Under the pieces are notes generated by a model. It was given only the letters and a program-made list of their open reading frames with translations. It searched no databases and had not been told where the DNA came from. Position numbers and translations under genes: made by a program. This document shows positions 7,333-16,758 of a stretch of DNA of 64,000 bases, one piece after another. The DNA comes from Myxococcota bacterium. Lineage in GTDB: Bacteria > Myxococcota_A > UBA9160 > UBA4427. The DNA lies in the NCBI GenBank assembly GCA_028823175.1, contig JAPKBZ010000011.1:1-64000 (forward strand). The letters are read 5' to 3'. Each line of letters opens with the position of its first letter. The first letter of the stretch is position 1.

Positions 7333-8013
7333 TCACGCGAATGCCCGACGGAAGCTGGCACCCACCGCCTCACGAGCGCGGATATCGAGACCCAGCGGCC
7401 CGATTCCGAGTTCCCGGGCCACCGAGGTCATCTCGACATCCCGAAGGCCGCAGGGCACGATCGCGTCGAAGCCCGACAATTCGAGGCTCACGTTGAGCGC
7501 AAAACCATGAAATGTGACCCAACGTCTGACGCCGAAGCCGATGGAGGCGATCTTGCGCACCGGCCCCTGCCCGCCCTCCGTGGACGCCGCCACAAAAACG
7601 CCGGTCCGGCCAGGAACCGAAGCTCCCCCGATGCCCAGCCCGTCCAAGGCTTCGATGAGGGCCGACTCGACGCCACGCAGAAAACGATGTAGATCCGGCT
7701 GGCCGCGGGCTTCGAGATCGACCAGCAAATATCCCACCAACTGCCCCGGAGCGTGAAAGGTGACGTCGCCACCCCGGGGCACCGAGTGCACTTCGACCCC
7801 CCGGGCGGCGAACTCCTCGGCGGATAGCAGGAGATTTTCTTCCCGGGTATTGCGGCCCAGGGTGACCACCGGCGGGTGCTCGAGCAACAGGAGCCGGTCG
7901 CCCCTGGCGCCTCGACTTCGATCCTTCAGGGCGCCTTCCTGGATGGCCAGGCCTTCGGCGTACCCGACCCGGCCGAGCCATTCGACCTGCAGCCCGCTCG
8001 CCACGTCGCTCAT
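7333..8013 (-). CDS. lipB: Octanoyl-ACP:protein octanoyltransferase
   Basis: The 226-aa enzyme moves octanoate from acyl carrier protein to the lipoyl lysine of E2 and GcvH proteins, the first step of lipoate assembly before LipA inserts sulfur. Seen directly: LLLLEHPPVVTLGRNT, then RGGDVTFHAPGQLVGYLLVDL (substrate pocket) and KIASIGFGVRRWVTFHGFALNVS with the invariant Lys. An extra acidic/glycine stretch (ASTEGGQGP) precedes the Lys motif. The start at 8013 (MSDVASGLQ) leaves 14 bases after the E2 gene; a longer reading would run into E2. Its neighbour E2 is an obvious client. Confidence 0.93.
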   Translation of the reverse strand: MSDVASGLQVEWLGRVGYAEGLAIQEGALKDRSRGARGDRLLLLEHPPVVTLGRNTREENLLLSAEEFAARGVEVHSVPRGGDVTFHAPGQLVGYLLVDLEARGQPDLHRFLRGVESALIEALDGLGIGGASVPGRTGVFVAASTEGGQGPVRKIASIGFGVRRWVTFHGFALNVSLELSGFDAIVPCGLRDVEMTSVARELGIGPLGLDIRAREAVGASFRRAFA

Positions 8014-8026
8014 GGCCCGAAGCAGC

Positions 8027-9304
8027 TCACAGGTCGTAATCCGCCCGCTCGAGCAATTCCCGGATCCGATAGAGGAACCCGTTGGCGGGGGATCCATCCA
8101 CGGCCCGATGATCGTAGGAGAGCGCGACGTGCATCATGGGCCGAATCACAATGGCGTCTTCACTCAATACCGTGCGCACCACCGGCCGCTTGATCATCTC
8201 ACCCATCCGGATGATACCCACCTGGGGCTGGTTGATGATCGCAAAACCGTAGAGATTCCCCTGGCGCCCCGGGTTTGAGACCGTAAAGGACCCCCCCTGG
8301 AGATCGTCCGCAGAGAGTTTCTTGTTGCGAGCACGGCTCGCGAGGTCATTGATCTCCGCCGCAAGACCGGCAAGAGAGAAGCGATCGGCATCGCGCACGA
8401 CCGGCACGATCAGTCCCTTTTCCGTCTCCACGGCGAGCCCCAGGTTCACGTGCTTCTTCTCGACGATCGCCCCCTCGAGGACCGACGCGTTGAGGGCGGG
8501 GAATTCCTTGAGCGCCCGCACCACGGCGTGGGCGATGAAGGGCAAATACGTCAGAGCAAAACCGTTGGCTTCCTCGAACGCGACCTTGTGGCCAGCACGC
8601 AGTGCCACGATCGCCGACATATCCACCTCGGCCACCGTTCCGACGTGGGGGCTCGTGTGTTTCGAGTAGACCATGTGCTCCGCAATGATTCGGCGCATCG
8701 GCGACATGGGAATCACACGATCGCCGGGCACGGGGGTGTAGACGCCGGCGGCGTGGCTCCCGGCCCCCGGCGAAGCCGCCCGCCCCGATCTCGCCGGCGG
8801 CGGCGCGGGCGGCGCGGGCGGCGCGGGCGCACTCGCTTCGGCATGGCGCAAGACATCGCGCTTCGTCACCCGGCCGTCACTCCCGCTGCCGTCGATGGTC
8901 TCGATCGGCAGGTCGTGTTCATCCGCCAGGCGGCGCGCGACCGGCGTCGCCCGGGAAGCCGATCCCGACTTGGATCCCAAATCCGGCGCTGCAAGCCTGG
9001 GCTCCGGGGCCTCGGAGGCCGGGATCGCTTCGGCCGGAGGCTGCCCTTTCGCCGACGAGGCGGTGGCCTCGGGGTCAATCCCGGCGAGGGCTCCGCCCAC
9101 GGGAACCACCTCTCCCTCGGCCGCGAGGATCTCCACCACAACCCCGGCACTGGGCGCGGGGATCTCGGCATCAACCTTGTCGGTGGTCACCTCGACCAGG
9201 GGTTGATCCACCTCGACCCAATCCCCCACTGCGACCAGCCAGCGTGAAACTGTGCCCTCCAGCACGCTCTCTCCCAATGCTGGAAGCTCGACTCCGATCT
9301 TCAT
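8027..9304 (-). CDS. 2-oxo acid dehydrogenase E2 (dihydrolipoyl acyltransferase)
   Basis: The 425-aa protein has an N-terminal lipoyl domain with the modified lysine K43 in TTDKVDAE, an Ala/Pro linker, a peripheral-subunit-binding domain ([21 protein letters not shown]), a second Pro-rich linker (8790-8835) and the acyltransferase core ending with the catalytic SYDHRAVDG motif (HxxxDG). The start at 9304 is preceded by AGGGAG; longer readings add Arg-rich non-coding sequence. A single lipoyl domain and the [14 protein letters not shown] pattern suit a 2-oxoglutarate or branched-chain E2 rather than the PDH E2, which is encoded separately at 26.5 kb. No E1 is adjacent, so the substrate is open. 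Confidence 0.87.
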   Translation of the reverse strand: MKIGVELPALGESVLEGTVSRWLVAVGDWVEVDQPLVEVTTDKVDAEIPAPSAGVVVEILAAEGEVVPVGGALAGIDPEATASSAKGQPPAEAIPASEAPEPRLAAPDLGSKSGSASRATPVARRLADEHDLPIETIDGSGSDGRVTKRDVLRHAEASAPAPPAPPAPPPARSGRAASPGAGSHAAGVYTPVPGDRVIPMSPMRRIIAEHMVYSKHTSPHVGTVAEVDMSAIVALRAGHKVAFEEANGFALTYLPFIAHAVVRALKEFPALNASVLEGAIVEKKHVNLGLAVETEKGLIVPVVRDADRFSLAGLAAEINDLASRARNKKLSADDLQGGSFTVSNPGRQGNLYGFAIINQPQVGIIRMGEMIKRPVVRTVLSEDAIVIRPMMHVALSYDHRAVDGSPANGFLYRIRELLERADYDL

Positions 9305-9505
9305 ATACTGGCTCCCTCGCTGCCCTTTGCTTCGCTTGGATCCATCCGACGACTGGGCGCCGACCCGGCGCCACGCATCCTCTCCGGGGTCCAAATGCCA
9401 CGGCTTGGGCTTCCGTCGCCGGGCCAGCCACCCGACTCGAGCAGCCACCCCACCCTGAATCGGGAAAGGACTCGACACCTTTTTTCCCGGGGCCCGGGGC
9501 CCTCG

Positions 9506-10003
9506 TCAACCGGGGCGCCGAACACGGCCCCTCAACTTTGCTAGCCCATCGAGTAACGCCTCGGAGCGCGGCGGGCAACCCGGGATAAATATATCTACGG
9601 GCAGAGTCCCGGCGAGATCTGCTTGGGGGGCATAGTCGGCGAAGGCTCCCCCCGCGCAGGCGCAGTTCCCAAAGGCGACGACCCACCTCGGGGTGGCCAT
9701 CTGGGCATAGATTCGCCGAAGCACGTCGGCCCGGGCCGGCGAAACCGATCCCGAGACGATCAGAAGATCCGCGTGAGCTGGCGCATATTGGGCGATTCCC
9801 GCTCCGAACTCATCCAGATCGATCTCGGGCCCCACCACCGCCCCGAGTTGGGCGCAGCAGCTGCCCGTCAGGGGGAGAGGACTGAGGGAATGGCTGCGCG
9901 CCCACCCGACGACGTCCCCGACCCGGGTCGCCCACCACCCGGCTTCCCCCGAACCGAAGGCCGCCGAACTTTTCTCTCCGCGAGCCCGTGGGTTCGAGTC
10001 CAA
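9506..10003 (-). CDS. nuoB: NuoB-like subunit (N2 iron-sulfur cluster)
   Basis: The 165-aa protein carries the four ligands of the terminal [4Fe-4S] cluster N2: the C49-C50 pair (GSCCAQ), C114 (GNCACAGG) and C143 (IPGCPPRSEALL). The segment ATPRWVVAFGNCACAGGAF and the closing PVDIFIPGCPPR are typical of NuoB. The start is a TTG at 10003, which places residues VGDVVGWARSHSLSPL where the family N-terminus normally falls. It is transcribed in the same direction as, but 200 bases before, the E2-lipB-nuoI-C-D-DUF1285 run, so it may share that operon. The usual upstream nuoA is missing. Confidence 0.85.
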   Translation of the reverse strand: MDSNPRARGEKSSAAFGSGEAGWWATRVGDVVGWARSHSLSPLPLTGSCCAQLGAVVGPEIDLDEFGAGIAQYAPAHADLLIVSGSVSPARADVLRRIYAQMATPRWVVAFGNCACAGGAFADYAPQADLAGTLPVDIFIPGCPPRSEALLDGLAKLRGRVRRPG

Positions 10004-10202
10004 TTTTCCCTCTCAAGCGAGCCCCCGAGCGCACCCCCTCAAAACAGCGGGCCCAAGGGATGAAAGCGACCGGATGGCAGCCCAGACCATAGCGGCTTTG
10101 GTATGCTTCCTAGCAGGGAACGGCCACAGCTTGCGGACCCCTCACACCCCTTCCGCCGTTCATAACCCCAGGGAAATACTCAACAGATCGCCAATCACGC
10201 TG

Positions 10203-10901
10203 ATGAGCAAATCCACACGTAAGCTGGCCGCGGTGGCGGTCCACCTCTTCACGGCCAGCGGCGCCGTCTGGGGCCTTTTTGCACTCTTCGAGATTCTTCG
10301 GGGCGAATTAGCTTTCGCGGTCGTCTACATGCTCGTCGCGCTCACCATCGATTCGGTGGACGGCTTTCTTGCTCGCCGCCTGGCCGTGAGCGAATACCTT
10401 CCCCAAATCGACGGCCGGCGCATGGACGACATCGTCGACTACCTCAACTTCGTGATCGTCCCCTGCGTCTTCATCTGGCAGGCGGGAAACGTACTCGGCC
10501 CCGGTTGGCTCGCCATCCCGGTTCTTGCCAGCGCGTTCGGCTTCTCTCAGAAAGAGGCCAAGACCGACGACAACTTTTTCCTGGGCTTCCCGTCGTATTG
10601 GAACGTCCTCGCCTTCTACCTCTGGCTCTTCGATTTCTCGGCTCTCGCGGGAACCCTCTGGATCGTGGGTCTCTCGATCGCGATCTTCATTCCCCTCAAG
10701 TACCTCTACCCGAGCCGGCTCGAAAACCGAACCCTGCGCTATTTTGCAAGCTATTCGGGTCTGCTCTGGGCCATTGTCCTCGGATGGACGGCCTTGAACC
10801 CCGAAACGGCGAACTCCTATCACGTGGCTGAGTGGAGCCTCGCCTACCCCGCGCTCTATCTCGGGCTCTCCTTTAAACTCGGCGGAATGCATCGGGATTA
10901 A
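10203..10901 (+). CDS. pcs: Phosphatidylcholine synthase (CDP-alcohol phosphatidyltransferase)
   Basis: The 232-aa integral membrane enzyme condenses CDP-diacylglycerol with choline to make phosphatidylcholine in the inner membrane. The CDP-alcohol phosphotransferase motif is present as D53-G54-x2-A57-R58 ... G71-x3-D75-x3-D79. Around it are six to eight hydrophobic segments, and the middle FSQKEAKTDDNFFLGFPSYWN is characteristic of bacterial Pcs. The ATG at 10203 (MSKSTRK) gives family length; an upstream ATG at 10074 would add an unrelated extension. It is directly followed by hemH with six bases between them, so the two are probably co-transcribed although functionally unrelated. Confidence 0.9.
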   Translation: MSKSTRKLAAVAVHLFTASGAVWGLFALFEILRGELAFAVVYMLVALTIDSVDGFLARRLAVSEYLPQIDGRRMDDIVDYLNFVIVPCVFIWQAGNVLGPGWLAIPVLASAFGFSQKEAKTDDNFFLGFPSYWNVLAFYLWLFDFSALAGTLWIVGLSIAIFIPLKYLYPSRLENRTLRYFASYSGLLWAIVLGWTALNPETANSYHVAEWSLAYPALYLGLSFKLGGMHRD

Positions 10902-10907
10902 ATACGC

Positions 10908-11966
10908 TTGGACTCACTTGAATCATCGCCCTCGAAAGCCTCCCGGGGGGCCCATACGGGGCTCCTCCTCGTCAACCTCGGAACGCCCGCCTCGCCCGCG
11001 GTCCGCGATGTTCGCCGCTATCTGCGCGAATTCCTGAGCGACCCTCGGGTTCTCACCATGTCAGCCCCGGCGCGCTGGATGCTTCTGAATCTTGTCATCC
11101 TTCCCTTCCGGCCTCGGAAGACCGCCGAGGCTTATTCGAAGATCTGGACGAACGAGGGGTCGCCTCTCCTTCTTCACTCCCAGGCACTGGCCGAGCGGGT
11201 GGCCGAGGAACTCGGCGATGACTTCGTCGTCGAATTGGCCATGCGCTACCAGCAGCCCACCATCGGCGACGCCCTGGCGCGCCTGAAAGCCACTGGAGTC
11301 GAGCGGGTTCTCGTGGTTCCCCTTTTTCCGCAATTCGCAGATGCCGTCACCAACTCGGTGGCCGCCCGGGTCGAAGAGGAGTCTCGGCGCCTCGGGACCG
11401 ATTTTGACATCGCTTTTCACGGTGACTTCTTCGACGATCCCGGCTTCATCGAGGCCCAGGCTGCGAAGATTCGGCCCCTCCTAGCGGATCAGGATTGGGA
11501 TCACGTGCTCTTCAGCTACCACGGACTGCCCGAGTCCCAGATACGCGTCACTCCCGGCTGCCTCGAAGCCGATGACTGCTGCGAGCGGCAGGGCAGCCCC
11601 CCCCTGCGTTGCTATCGATCACAGTGCTTCGGGACCACCCGCGCGCTCTCCCAGACCTTGGATCTCAGCCCCTCGAAGTTCAGCCTCTCGTTTCAATCCC
11701 GACTGACCCGGGAGCCCTGGATCCGCCCCTACACCGATTTCGTGCTCCCCGAACTCTTCGAGCAGGGAAAAAAGAGCTTGCTCGTGGTCTGCCCAGCGTT
11801 CACCGCCGACAACCTGGAAACCCTCGAGGAGGTCGGTATCCGACTCCGCGAGCAGTGGCTCGAGCTCGGCGGGGAGAGCTTCGCCCTGGCCGAGTGCGCG
11901 AACGATTCCCCGGTCTTCGCAGGCGCCATCGCGAACTGGACCCGCGACTACCGTCGCAGGGCCTAG
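10908..11966 (+). CDS. hemH: Ferrochelatase
   Basis: The 352-aa protein inserts Fe2+ into protoporphyrin IX, the last step of heme synthesis. Visible are LLVNLGTPASP (20-30), the catalytic His in LFSYHGLPES (H205) and the acidic NLETLEEVG segment. Between them is a Cys-rich insertion with C218, C224, C225, C235 and C240, where simpler ferrochelatases have GDPYxxQ. Such internal cysteines bind a [2Fe-2S] cluster in some bacterial ferrochelatases; the exact spacing here needs testing. The start is TTG at 10908. The 3' end overlaps the convergent hemE by four bases, so two heme genes face each other. Confidence 0.93.
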   Translation: MDSLESSPSKASRGAHTGLLLVNLGTPASPAVRDVRRYLREFLSDPRVLTMSAPARWMLLNLVILPFRPRKTAEAYSKIWTNEGSPLLLHSQALAERVAEELGDDFVVELAMRYQQPTIGDALARLKATGVERVLVVPLFPQFADAVTNSVAARVEEESRRLGTDFDIAFHGDFFDDPGFIEAQAAKIRPLLADQDWDHVLFSYHGLPESQIRVTPGCLEADDCCERQGSPPLRCYRSQCFGTTRALSQTLDLSPSKFSLSFQSRLTREPWIRPYTDFVLPELFEQGKKSLLVVCPAFTADNLETLEEVGIRLREQWLELGGESFALAECANDSPVFAGAIANWTRDYRRRA

Positions 11967-13000
11967 CCCGCCAGTGAACGCACCGCGTCGGTAAAGGCCC
12001 GAACGCCTTCCACCGGCGTCCCCGGCAGGCACCCGTGCCCGAGATTCGCGATATAGCCCCGTCCCTGGGCCGCGTCCCTCGCCATTTGCCGCACCCAATC
12101 AAAAATCTTTTCACGATCGGCGCTCAGGGCACAGGGGTCCAGGTTGCCCTGGAGAGTGACCCGGTCACCGAAGGCCTCAGCGGCCTCGCCCAGGGAAGCA
12201 CGCCAGTCCAGGGAGAGGACATCGGCCCCGGAATCGGCCATCTGGTCCACGACGTGGGCTCCGTTGTTGACGTAGAGAATGAGGGGCGCGCCCCGCCTCT
12301 CGACGCGGTCGAAGATCAACCGATGGGTCGGTGCGATCCACTCGCGATATTCCGAGGGCGAAAGCAGACCTGCCCAAGTATCGAAGAGCTGAACCGCCTG
12401 GGCTCCAGCTTCGATCTGCGCGTCGATATAGCCAACCGTCATCTCCGTCAGGGTCGACAACAGCTCGCGCAGCAGTTCCGGTTCGCGGTGCAGCATTCTC
12501 TTGAGTTGCCCAAAATCCTTCGAACCGCTGCCCTCGACCATGTACGCGGCCAAGGTAAACGGCGCCCCGGCGAACCCGAGGAGCGGAATGCGCCGCTTTT
12601 CCAGGGCGCCGCGGAGGGTCCGAATGATCTCGAACACGAAGGGCACGGACTCCCGGGGATCGGGCACTCCCAGTGCAGCGATCTGCTCGGCCGTGCGCAA
12701 AGGCTCTGCGATCACCGGGCCGGGGGCGAAATCGAGGTCGACCCCCATCGCGGGAATCGGAGTAAAAATATCCTGGAAAAGAATGACCGCTTCGCTCCCG
12801 ACTAGATCGATGGGCTGGAGGGACACAGTCACTGCGCGTTCGACGTCTCGACACATCTCAAGAAAGCTGACGCCCTTGCGCACCGCTCGATACTCGGGCA
12901 AGTAGCGTCCGGCCTGCCGCATCAGCCAAACCGGGGGGCGATCGACCTCCTCCCCACGGCAGGTCCGCAGAAAACGATCCTCGGGCGTCAGATCCCCCAT
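11963..13000 (-). CDS. hemE: Uroporphyrinogen decarboxylase
   Basis: The 345-aa TIM-barrel enzyme removes four carboxyl groups from uroporphyrinogen III to give coproporphyrinogen III. The N-terminal active-site motif PPVWLMRQAGRYLPEYR and the ILFQDIFTPIPAMGVDLDF segment with its conserved Asp are clear, as is GHGCLPGTPVEGVRAF near the C-terminus. The start MGDLTPEDRF at 13000 gives the normal length (about 340-355 aa). A longer reading frame upstream overlaps the divergent ispH promoter region and lacks family similarity. It converges with hemH. Confidence 0.95.
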   Translation of the reverse strand: MGDLTPEDRFLRTCRGEEVDRPPVWLMRQAGRYLPEYRAVRKGVSFLEMCRDVERAVTVSLQPIDLVGSEAVILFQDIFTPIPAMGVDLDFAPGPVIAEPLRTAEQIAALGVPDPRESVPFVFEIIRTLRGALEKRRIPLLGFAGAPFTLAAYMVEGSGSKDFGQLKRMLHREPELLRELLSTLTEMTVGYIDAQIEAGAQAVQLFDTWAGLLSPSEYREWIAPTHRLIFDRVERRGAPLILYVNNGAHVVDQMADSGADVLSLDWRASLGEAAEAFGDRVTLQGNLDPCALSADREKIFDWVRQMARDAAQGRGYIANLGHGCLPGTPVEGVRAFTDAVRSLAG

Positions 13001-13168
13001 CTCCTTGCCATCTCCCCAAACCACGTCCGTCCCCGAACGTGGACTCTCCAGCTTCAGTAAGCGCCCGCACCTTGCGGACGACCCGCTGCCTTCGTCCCAA
13101 GTGTACCCACGCCAACTCTTTGCGCCCGCCAACTTTCCTGCCGGGTCAGGATTGCTAACCTGAGGCCT

Positions 13169-14098
13169 ATGAAGGTCATCCTCGCCAATCCCAGGGGCTT
13201 CTGCGCGGGCGTCGATCGCGCGATCGAAATCGTCGAGCGTTCGCTCGCGCGCAGCAAGGACCCCGTCTACGTTCGCCACGAAATCGTGCACAATCGGAGA
13301 GTCGTCGACGACCTCCGCGCCAAGGGAGCTGTCTTCGTCGACGAACCCGACCAGGCTCCGCCGGGCTCACAACTCATCTACAGCGCTCACGGGGTATCCC
13401 CCGCCGTTCGACGGGCCGCCCAGGAGCGCACTCAATCCACCATCGACGCCACGTGCCCGCTGGTCACCAAGGTTCACCGGGAGGTTCACCGAATGCGGCG
13501 CGATGGCCTCGAAATCGTCATGATTGGCCATGCTGGCCACGTCGAGGTCGAGGGAACCATGGGGCAGGCACCCGGCGAGATGTATCTCGTCGAAAAGCCC
13601 GAGGACGTCGAACGACTCAGGGTTCGCGACCCCGCGCGCCTGGGATGCGTCACCCAAACAACACTCTCCGTCGACGATACTCGTGAAATCATGAACGCCC
13701 TCAAGGCTCGATTCCCCGAGATCGAACTGCCTCGGCGGGACGATATTTGCTACGCCACCCAGAATCGCCAGAATGCCGTGAAGGAACTCGCCAGCCTTTC
13801 CCAGCTCGTCCTGATCGTCGGAGCCCCGGCCTCCTCCAACAGCAACCGTCTGGTCGAGGTCGCCGCCAAACTCGGCGTGCAGAGTTTCCTCATCACCGAG
13901 GCGGCCGACATCGACCCCGTGTGGATCGACGGGCTCGACTGCGTGGGCGTAAGCGCGGGAGCCTCGACCCCCGAATTCCTGATTGCCGAGGTCGTCGACC
14001 GACTATGCGCCCTCGGCGGCTCGGGAAGCACCATCGACTCCATGCCCGCTGCGGACGAGGGCATGCATTTCAAGCTGCCCCCAGAACTTCGCGACTAA
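13169..14098 (+). CDS. ispH: 4-hydroxy-3-methylbut-2-enyl diphosphate reductase
   Basis: The 309-aa iron-sulfur enzyme makes IPP and DMAPP from HMBPP, the final step of the non-mevalonate isoprenoid pathway. The three cluster cysteines are C12 (GFCAGVDRAI), C96 (DATCPLVT) and C194 (DDICYATQNRQ), and the catalytic Glu lies in VEGTMGQ (E128). SNSNRLVEVA near the C-terminus completes the active site. The start follows ACCTGAGGCCT, an acceptable ribosome binding site. It is divergent from hemE with a gap of about 170 bases and appears monocistronic. Confidence 0.96.
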   Translation: MKVILANPRGFCAGVDRAIEIVERSLARSKDPVYVRHEIVHNRRVVDDLRAKGAVFVDEPDQAPPGSQLIYSAHGVSPAVRRAAQERTQSTIDATCPLVTKVHREVHRMRRDGLEIVMIGHAGHVEVEGTMGQAPGEMYLVEKPEDVERLRVRDPARLGCVTQTTLSVDDTREIMNALKARFPEIELPRRDDICYATQNRQNAVKELASLSQLVLIVGAPASSNSNRLVEVAAKLGVQSFLITEAADIDPVWIDGLDCVGVSAGASTPEFLIAEVVDRLCALGGSGSTIDSMPAADEGMHFKLPPELRD

Positions 14099-14143
14099 GC
14101 CCCTGCGGGCGGAAGCAAGGCCCCCACCCGGCGAACGCAATCC

Positions 14144-16405
14144 TCAGCTTGGCAGCTTGACCCGCTCGGGAAACTCGAACACGAAGTCGCCGTCCTCAAG
14201 ATCGACGTGCACCCGCCCGCCCTTGGCGAGCCGACCGAAGAGCACCTCGTCCGAGAGTGGATCCTTGATCTCCTTCTGGATCAAGCGGCCGAGGGGTCGC
14301 GCACCAAAATCCCTGTCGTACCCCTTTTCGGCGAGCCGGCCACGAGCGGCTGGACTCAACTCGATACGGATCTTCCGCTCCGCCAGCTGCGTTTCCAACT
14401 CGGTGACGAACTTATCGACGATCTTTCCCATCACTTCGGGCGCCAGGTTCGCGAACTGCACGATCTCGTCGAGACGATTTCGGAACTCCGGACTGAAGAG
14501 CCTCTCGACCGCCTTGCTTCCGTCGCCCGCCCGGCCTCCACCAAAGCCGATGGCCTGGGAGGCCATCTCCCTGGCCCCCGCGTTGGAGGTCATAATCAGG
14601 GTGACATGGCGAAAGTCGGCTTCACGCCCCTGATTGTCGGTGAGCGTGGCGTGATCCATGACCTGCAGCAGAATGTCAAAGATGTCCGGATGAGCTTTCT
14701 CGATTTCATCGAGAAGCAAAACCGCATAGGGGTGTTTGCGCACCTGCTCGATCAGAACACCCCCCTGGTCATAGCCCACGTACCCAGGCGGAGCACCGAT
14801 CAGCCGAGACACGGCGTGCTTTTCCATGTACTCACTCATATCGAAGCGGAGAAAAGGCACCCCCAGGGAGCTTGCCAGTTGCTTGCTCAATTCGGTCTTC
14901 CCCACACCCGTGGGACCCGCAAAAAGAAACGAGCCTACCGGGCGGTCCGCGCCGCCCAAACCCGCTCGGGCACGCTTGACTGCCTGGGCCACCGCACGAA
15001 CGGCGGGAGCTTGCCCAAAAACGACTTTGAGCAAGTTCTCTTCCAGGCTCGCCAACTCGCGGCTCTGCTTGCTGGCGGTGCGCTCAAGGGGAACCCGGGC
15101 CATCCGTGAGACCACGAGCTCGATATCTCGTTGGCCCACGGTCTTGCGTTTCCGCGAGGTGGGCCGCAAACGAACCGTGGCTCCTGACTCGTCCATCACA
15201 TCAATCGCTTTGTCGGGCAGGAACCTTTCATTGATATGACGAACCGAGAGCTCTACGCAGGCCTTCAGGGCGCCCGCCGTGTAGCGAACCCCGTGGTGAT
15301 CCTCGTAACGCGACGACAGCCCCTGGAGGATGCGCACGCATTCCGATTCGGAAGGCTCCTCGACGTCGATCTTTTGAAAACGGCGAGCCAGGGCGCGATC
15401 CCGTTCGAAATGCCTGTATTCTTGGTAGGTCGTCGAGCCCATACAACGAAGGGATCCGTCGGCCAAGCCGGGTTTGAGCATATTGGAGGCGTCCACCGTT
15501 GTCCCCTGGGCGGATCCCGCCCCCAGGATCGTATGGATCTCATCGATGAAGAGGATGCTCTTCTCCTTGGCCTGGAGCGCGGCCAGGAAAGCCTTCAGAC
15601 GCTCTTCGAAATCGCCCCGGTAACGCGTGCCCGCCAGCAGGGCACCCAGATCGAGTGAAAAGATCTCGGCGCCATTCAAATCCTCGGGCACACGGCCCTC
15701 GTGAATTCGCATCGCCAAACCCTCGGCAATCGCGGTCTTCCCGACCCCAGTCTCGCCCACGAAGATCGGATTATTCTTGCGACGCCGGGCGAGGATATGC
15801 ACTGCCCGGTCGAGCTCTGCGCCCCGACCGATCATCGGATCCAGTCGCCCCTCGGCCGCACGCTCGGTGAGGTTCGTCGAAAAAGCCGCCAAGGGGTCCG
15901 CGGGCAAGCCCTCGCCGCCCTCGCCACCGGCTCCCACACCGGCCCCGGCGGCTTCGCCGCCCGCACCCGACTTGACCTCTCCGTGGGCCACGTAGCGTGT
16001 GACGTCCAGGCGCGAGACATCCTGGGCACGCAATAGGGTGAGCGCGTGGGAATCCGGTTCCTGAAAAAGCGAAACGATCAGGTCAGCGATATCCACCTCA
16101 TCCTTCTCGGCGCTCTCCGCGTGGTCCATGGCGTGCTGAACGACCCGATGAAAGGCCAGGGTTTGCAAGGTATCCACGGGTTCATCCCCGGGCACCCGCT
16201 CCAAATCCTCGTCGAAAAATCGTTCGAGGTCGGCCTGCAGGGCGTCTACATCAGCCCCAGAATTGCGCAGAATTTCCTGTCCCTCGTCCGAAAAGAGCAC
16301 GGCGTAGAGGACGTGCTCTACGGTCAGGTAGGCATGCCTCCGCGCTACGGCCTCATTGAGGGCCGCCTGAAGGGTCAGCTGGAGTACGCGTCCGATACTG
16401 CTCAT
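14144..16405 (-). CDS. clpA: ATP-dependent Clp protease ATP-binding subunit ClpA
   Basis: The 753-aa AAA+ unfoldase has an N-domain (LQLTLQAALNEAVARRH..., residues 8-140), a first AAA module with Walker A GETGVGKTAI and Walker B LFIDEIH, and a second with GPTGVGKTEL and LLLDEIEKAHPDI. The DRPVGSFLFAGPT and KHAVSRLIGAPPGYVGY segments separate it from ClpB, as does the lack of the long middle coiled coil. It feeds substrates into ClpP, which is not in the window. It overlaps clpS by four bases (ATGA), the usual clpS-clpA arrangement, so adaptor and unfoldase are translationally coupled. A Gly-rich linker lies around residues 150-165. Confidence 0.96.
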   Translation of the reverse strand: MSSIGRVLQLTLQAALNEAVARRHAYLTVEHVLYAVLFSDEGQEILRNSGADVDALQADLERFFDEDLERVPGDEPVDTLQTLAFHRVVQHAMDHAESAEKDEVDIADLIVSLFQEPDSHALTLLRAQDVSRLDVTRYVAHGEVKSGAGGEAAGAGVGAGGEGGEGLPADPLAAFSTNLTERAAEGRLDPMIGRGAELDRAVHILARRRKNNPIFVGETGVGKTAIAEGLAMRIHEGRVPEDLNGAEIFSLDLGALLAGTRYRGDFEERLKAFLAALQAKEKSILFIDEIHTILGAGSAQGTTVDASNMLKPGLADGSLRCMGSTTYQEYRHFERDRALARRFQKIDVEEPSESECVRILQGLSSRYEDHHGVRYTAGALKACVELSVRHINERFLPDKAIDVMDESGATVRLRPTSRKRKTVGQRDIELVVSRMARVPLERTASKQSRELASLEENLLKVVFGQAPAVRAVAQAVKRARAGLGGADRPVGSFLFAGPTGVGKTELSKQLASSLGVPFLRFDMSEYMEKHAVSRLIGAPPGYVGYDQGGVLIEQVRKHPYAVLLLDEIEKAHPDIFDILLQVMDHATLTDNQGREADFRHVTLIMTSNAGAREMASQAIGFGGGRAGDGSKAVERLFSPEFRNRLDEIVQFANLAPEVMGKIVDKFVTELETQLAERKIRIELSPAARGRLAEKGYDRDFGARPLGRLIQKEIKDPLSDEVLFGRLAKGGRVHVDLEDGDFVFEFPERVKLPS

Positions 16406-16758
16406 TCTTTCTCCAATCCAGCCCGCAAGGGGTAGCCCCGATTCTCGGCTTCCTTGTGCACTCCCGCCACCTTCGTTTCCGCGACCTCGAGCAGATAGAC
16501 CCCGGCCACGCCCATCCCCGAACGATGAATCTGCAGCATAATCTGGGTCGCCGCAGCCGGCCCCTTCCCGAAATTTTTCTCGAGAATCATGACCACGAAT
16601 TCCATCGGCGTAAAATCGTCGTTGTAGAGCAAAACCTTGTACTTGTCGGGACGGGAAACCTTCTTACGGACCTCGGTCGCCAGGCCACCCTCGCCGCCCG
16701 GGCCATCAGAGCCCCTGCCCCCCATTCCCGAACCGCCCGCCATCATTCGTCCATCCAT
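16402..16758 (-). CDS. clpS: ClpS adaptor protein (N-end rule)
   Basis: The 118-aa adaptor delivers proteins with destabilising N-terminal residues to ClpAP. The core KYKVLLYNDDFTPMEFVV and the MLQIHRSGMGVAGVYLLEVAETK segment contain the Asn-Asp and His residues that bind the N-degron. The N-terminal 30 residues are a Gly/Met-rich disordered extension; an internal Met at codon 5 or 6 is an alternative start. It is the first gene of the clpS-clpA operon, whose promoter must lie in the 90 bases shared with the divergent acyltransferase gene. Confidence 0.95.
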   Translation of the reverse strand: MDGRMMAGGSGMGGRGSDGPGGEGGLATEVRKKVSRPDKYKVLLYNDDFTPMEFVVMILEKNFGKGPAAATQIMLQIHRSGMGVAGVYLLEVAETKVAGVHKEAENRGYPLRAGLEKE

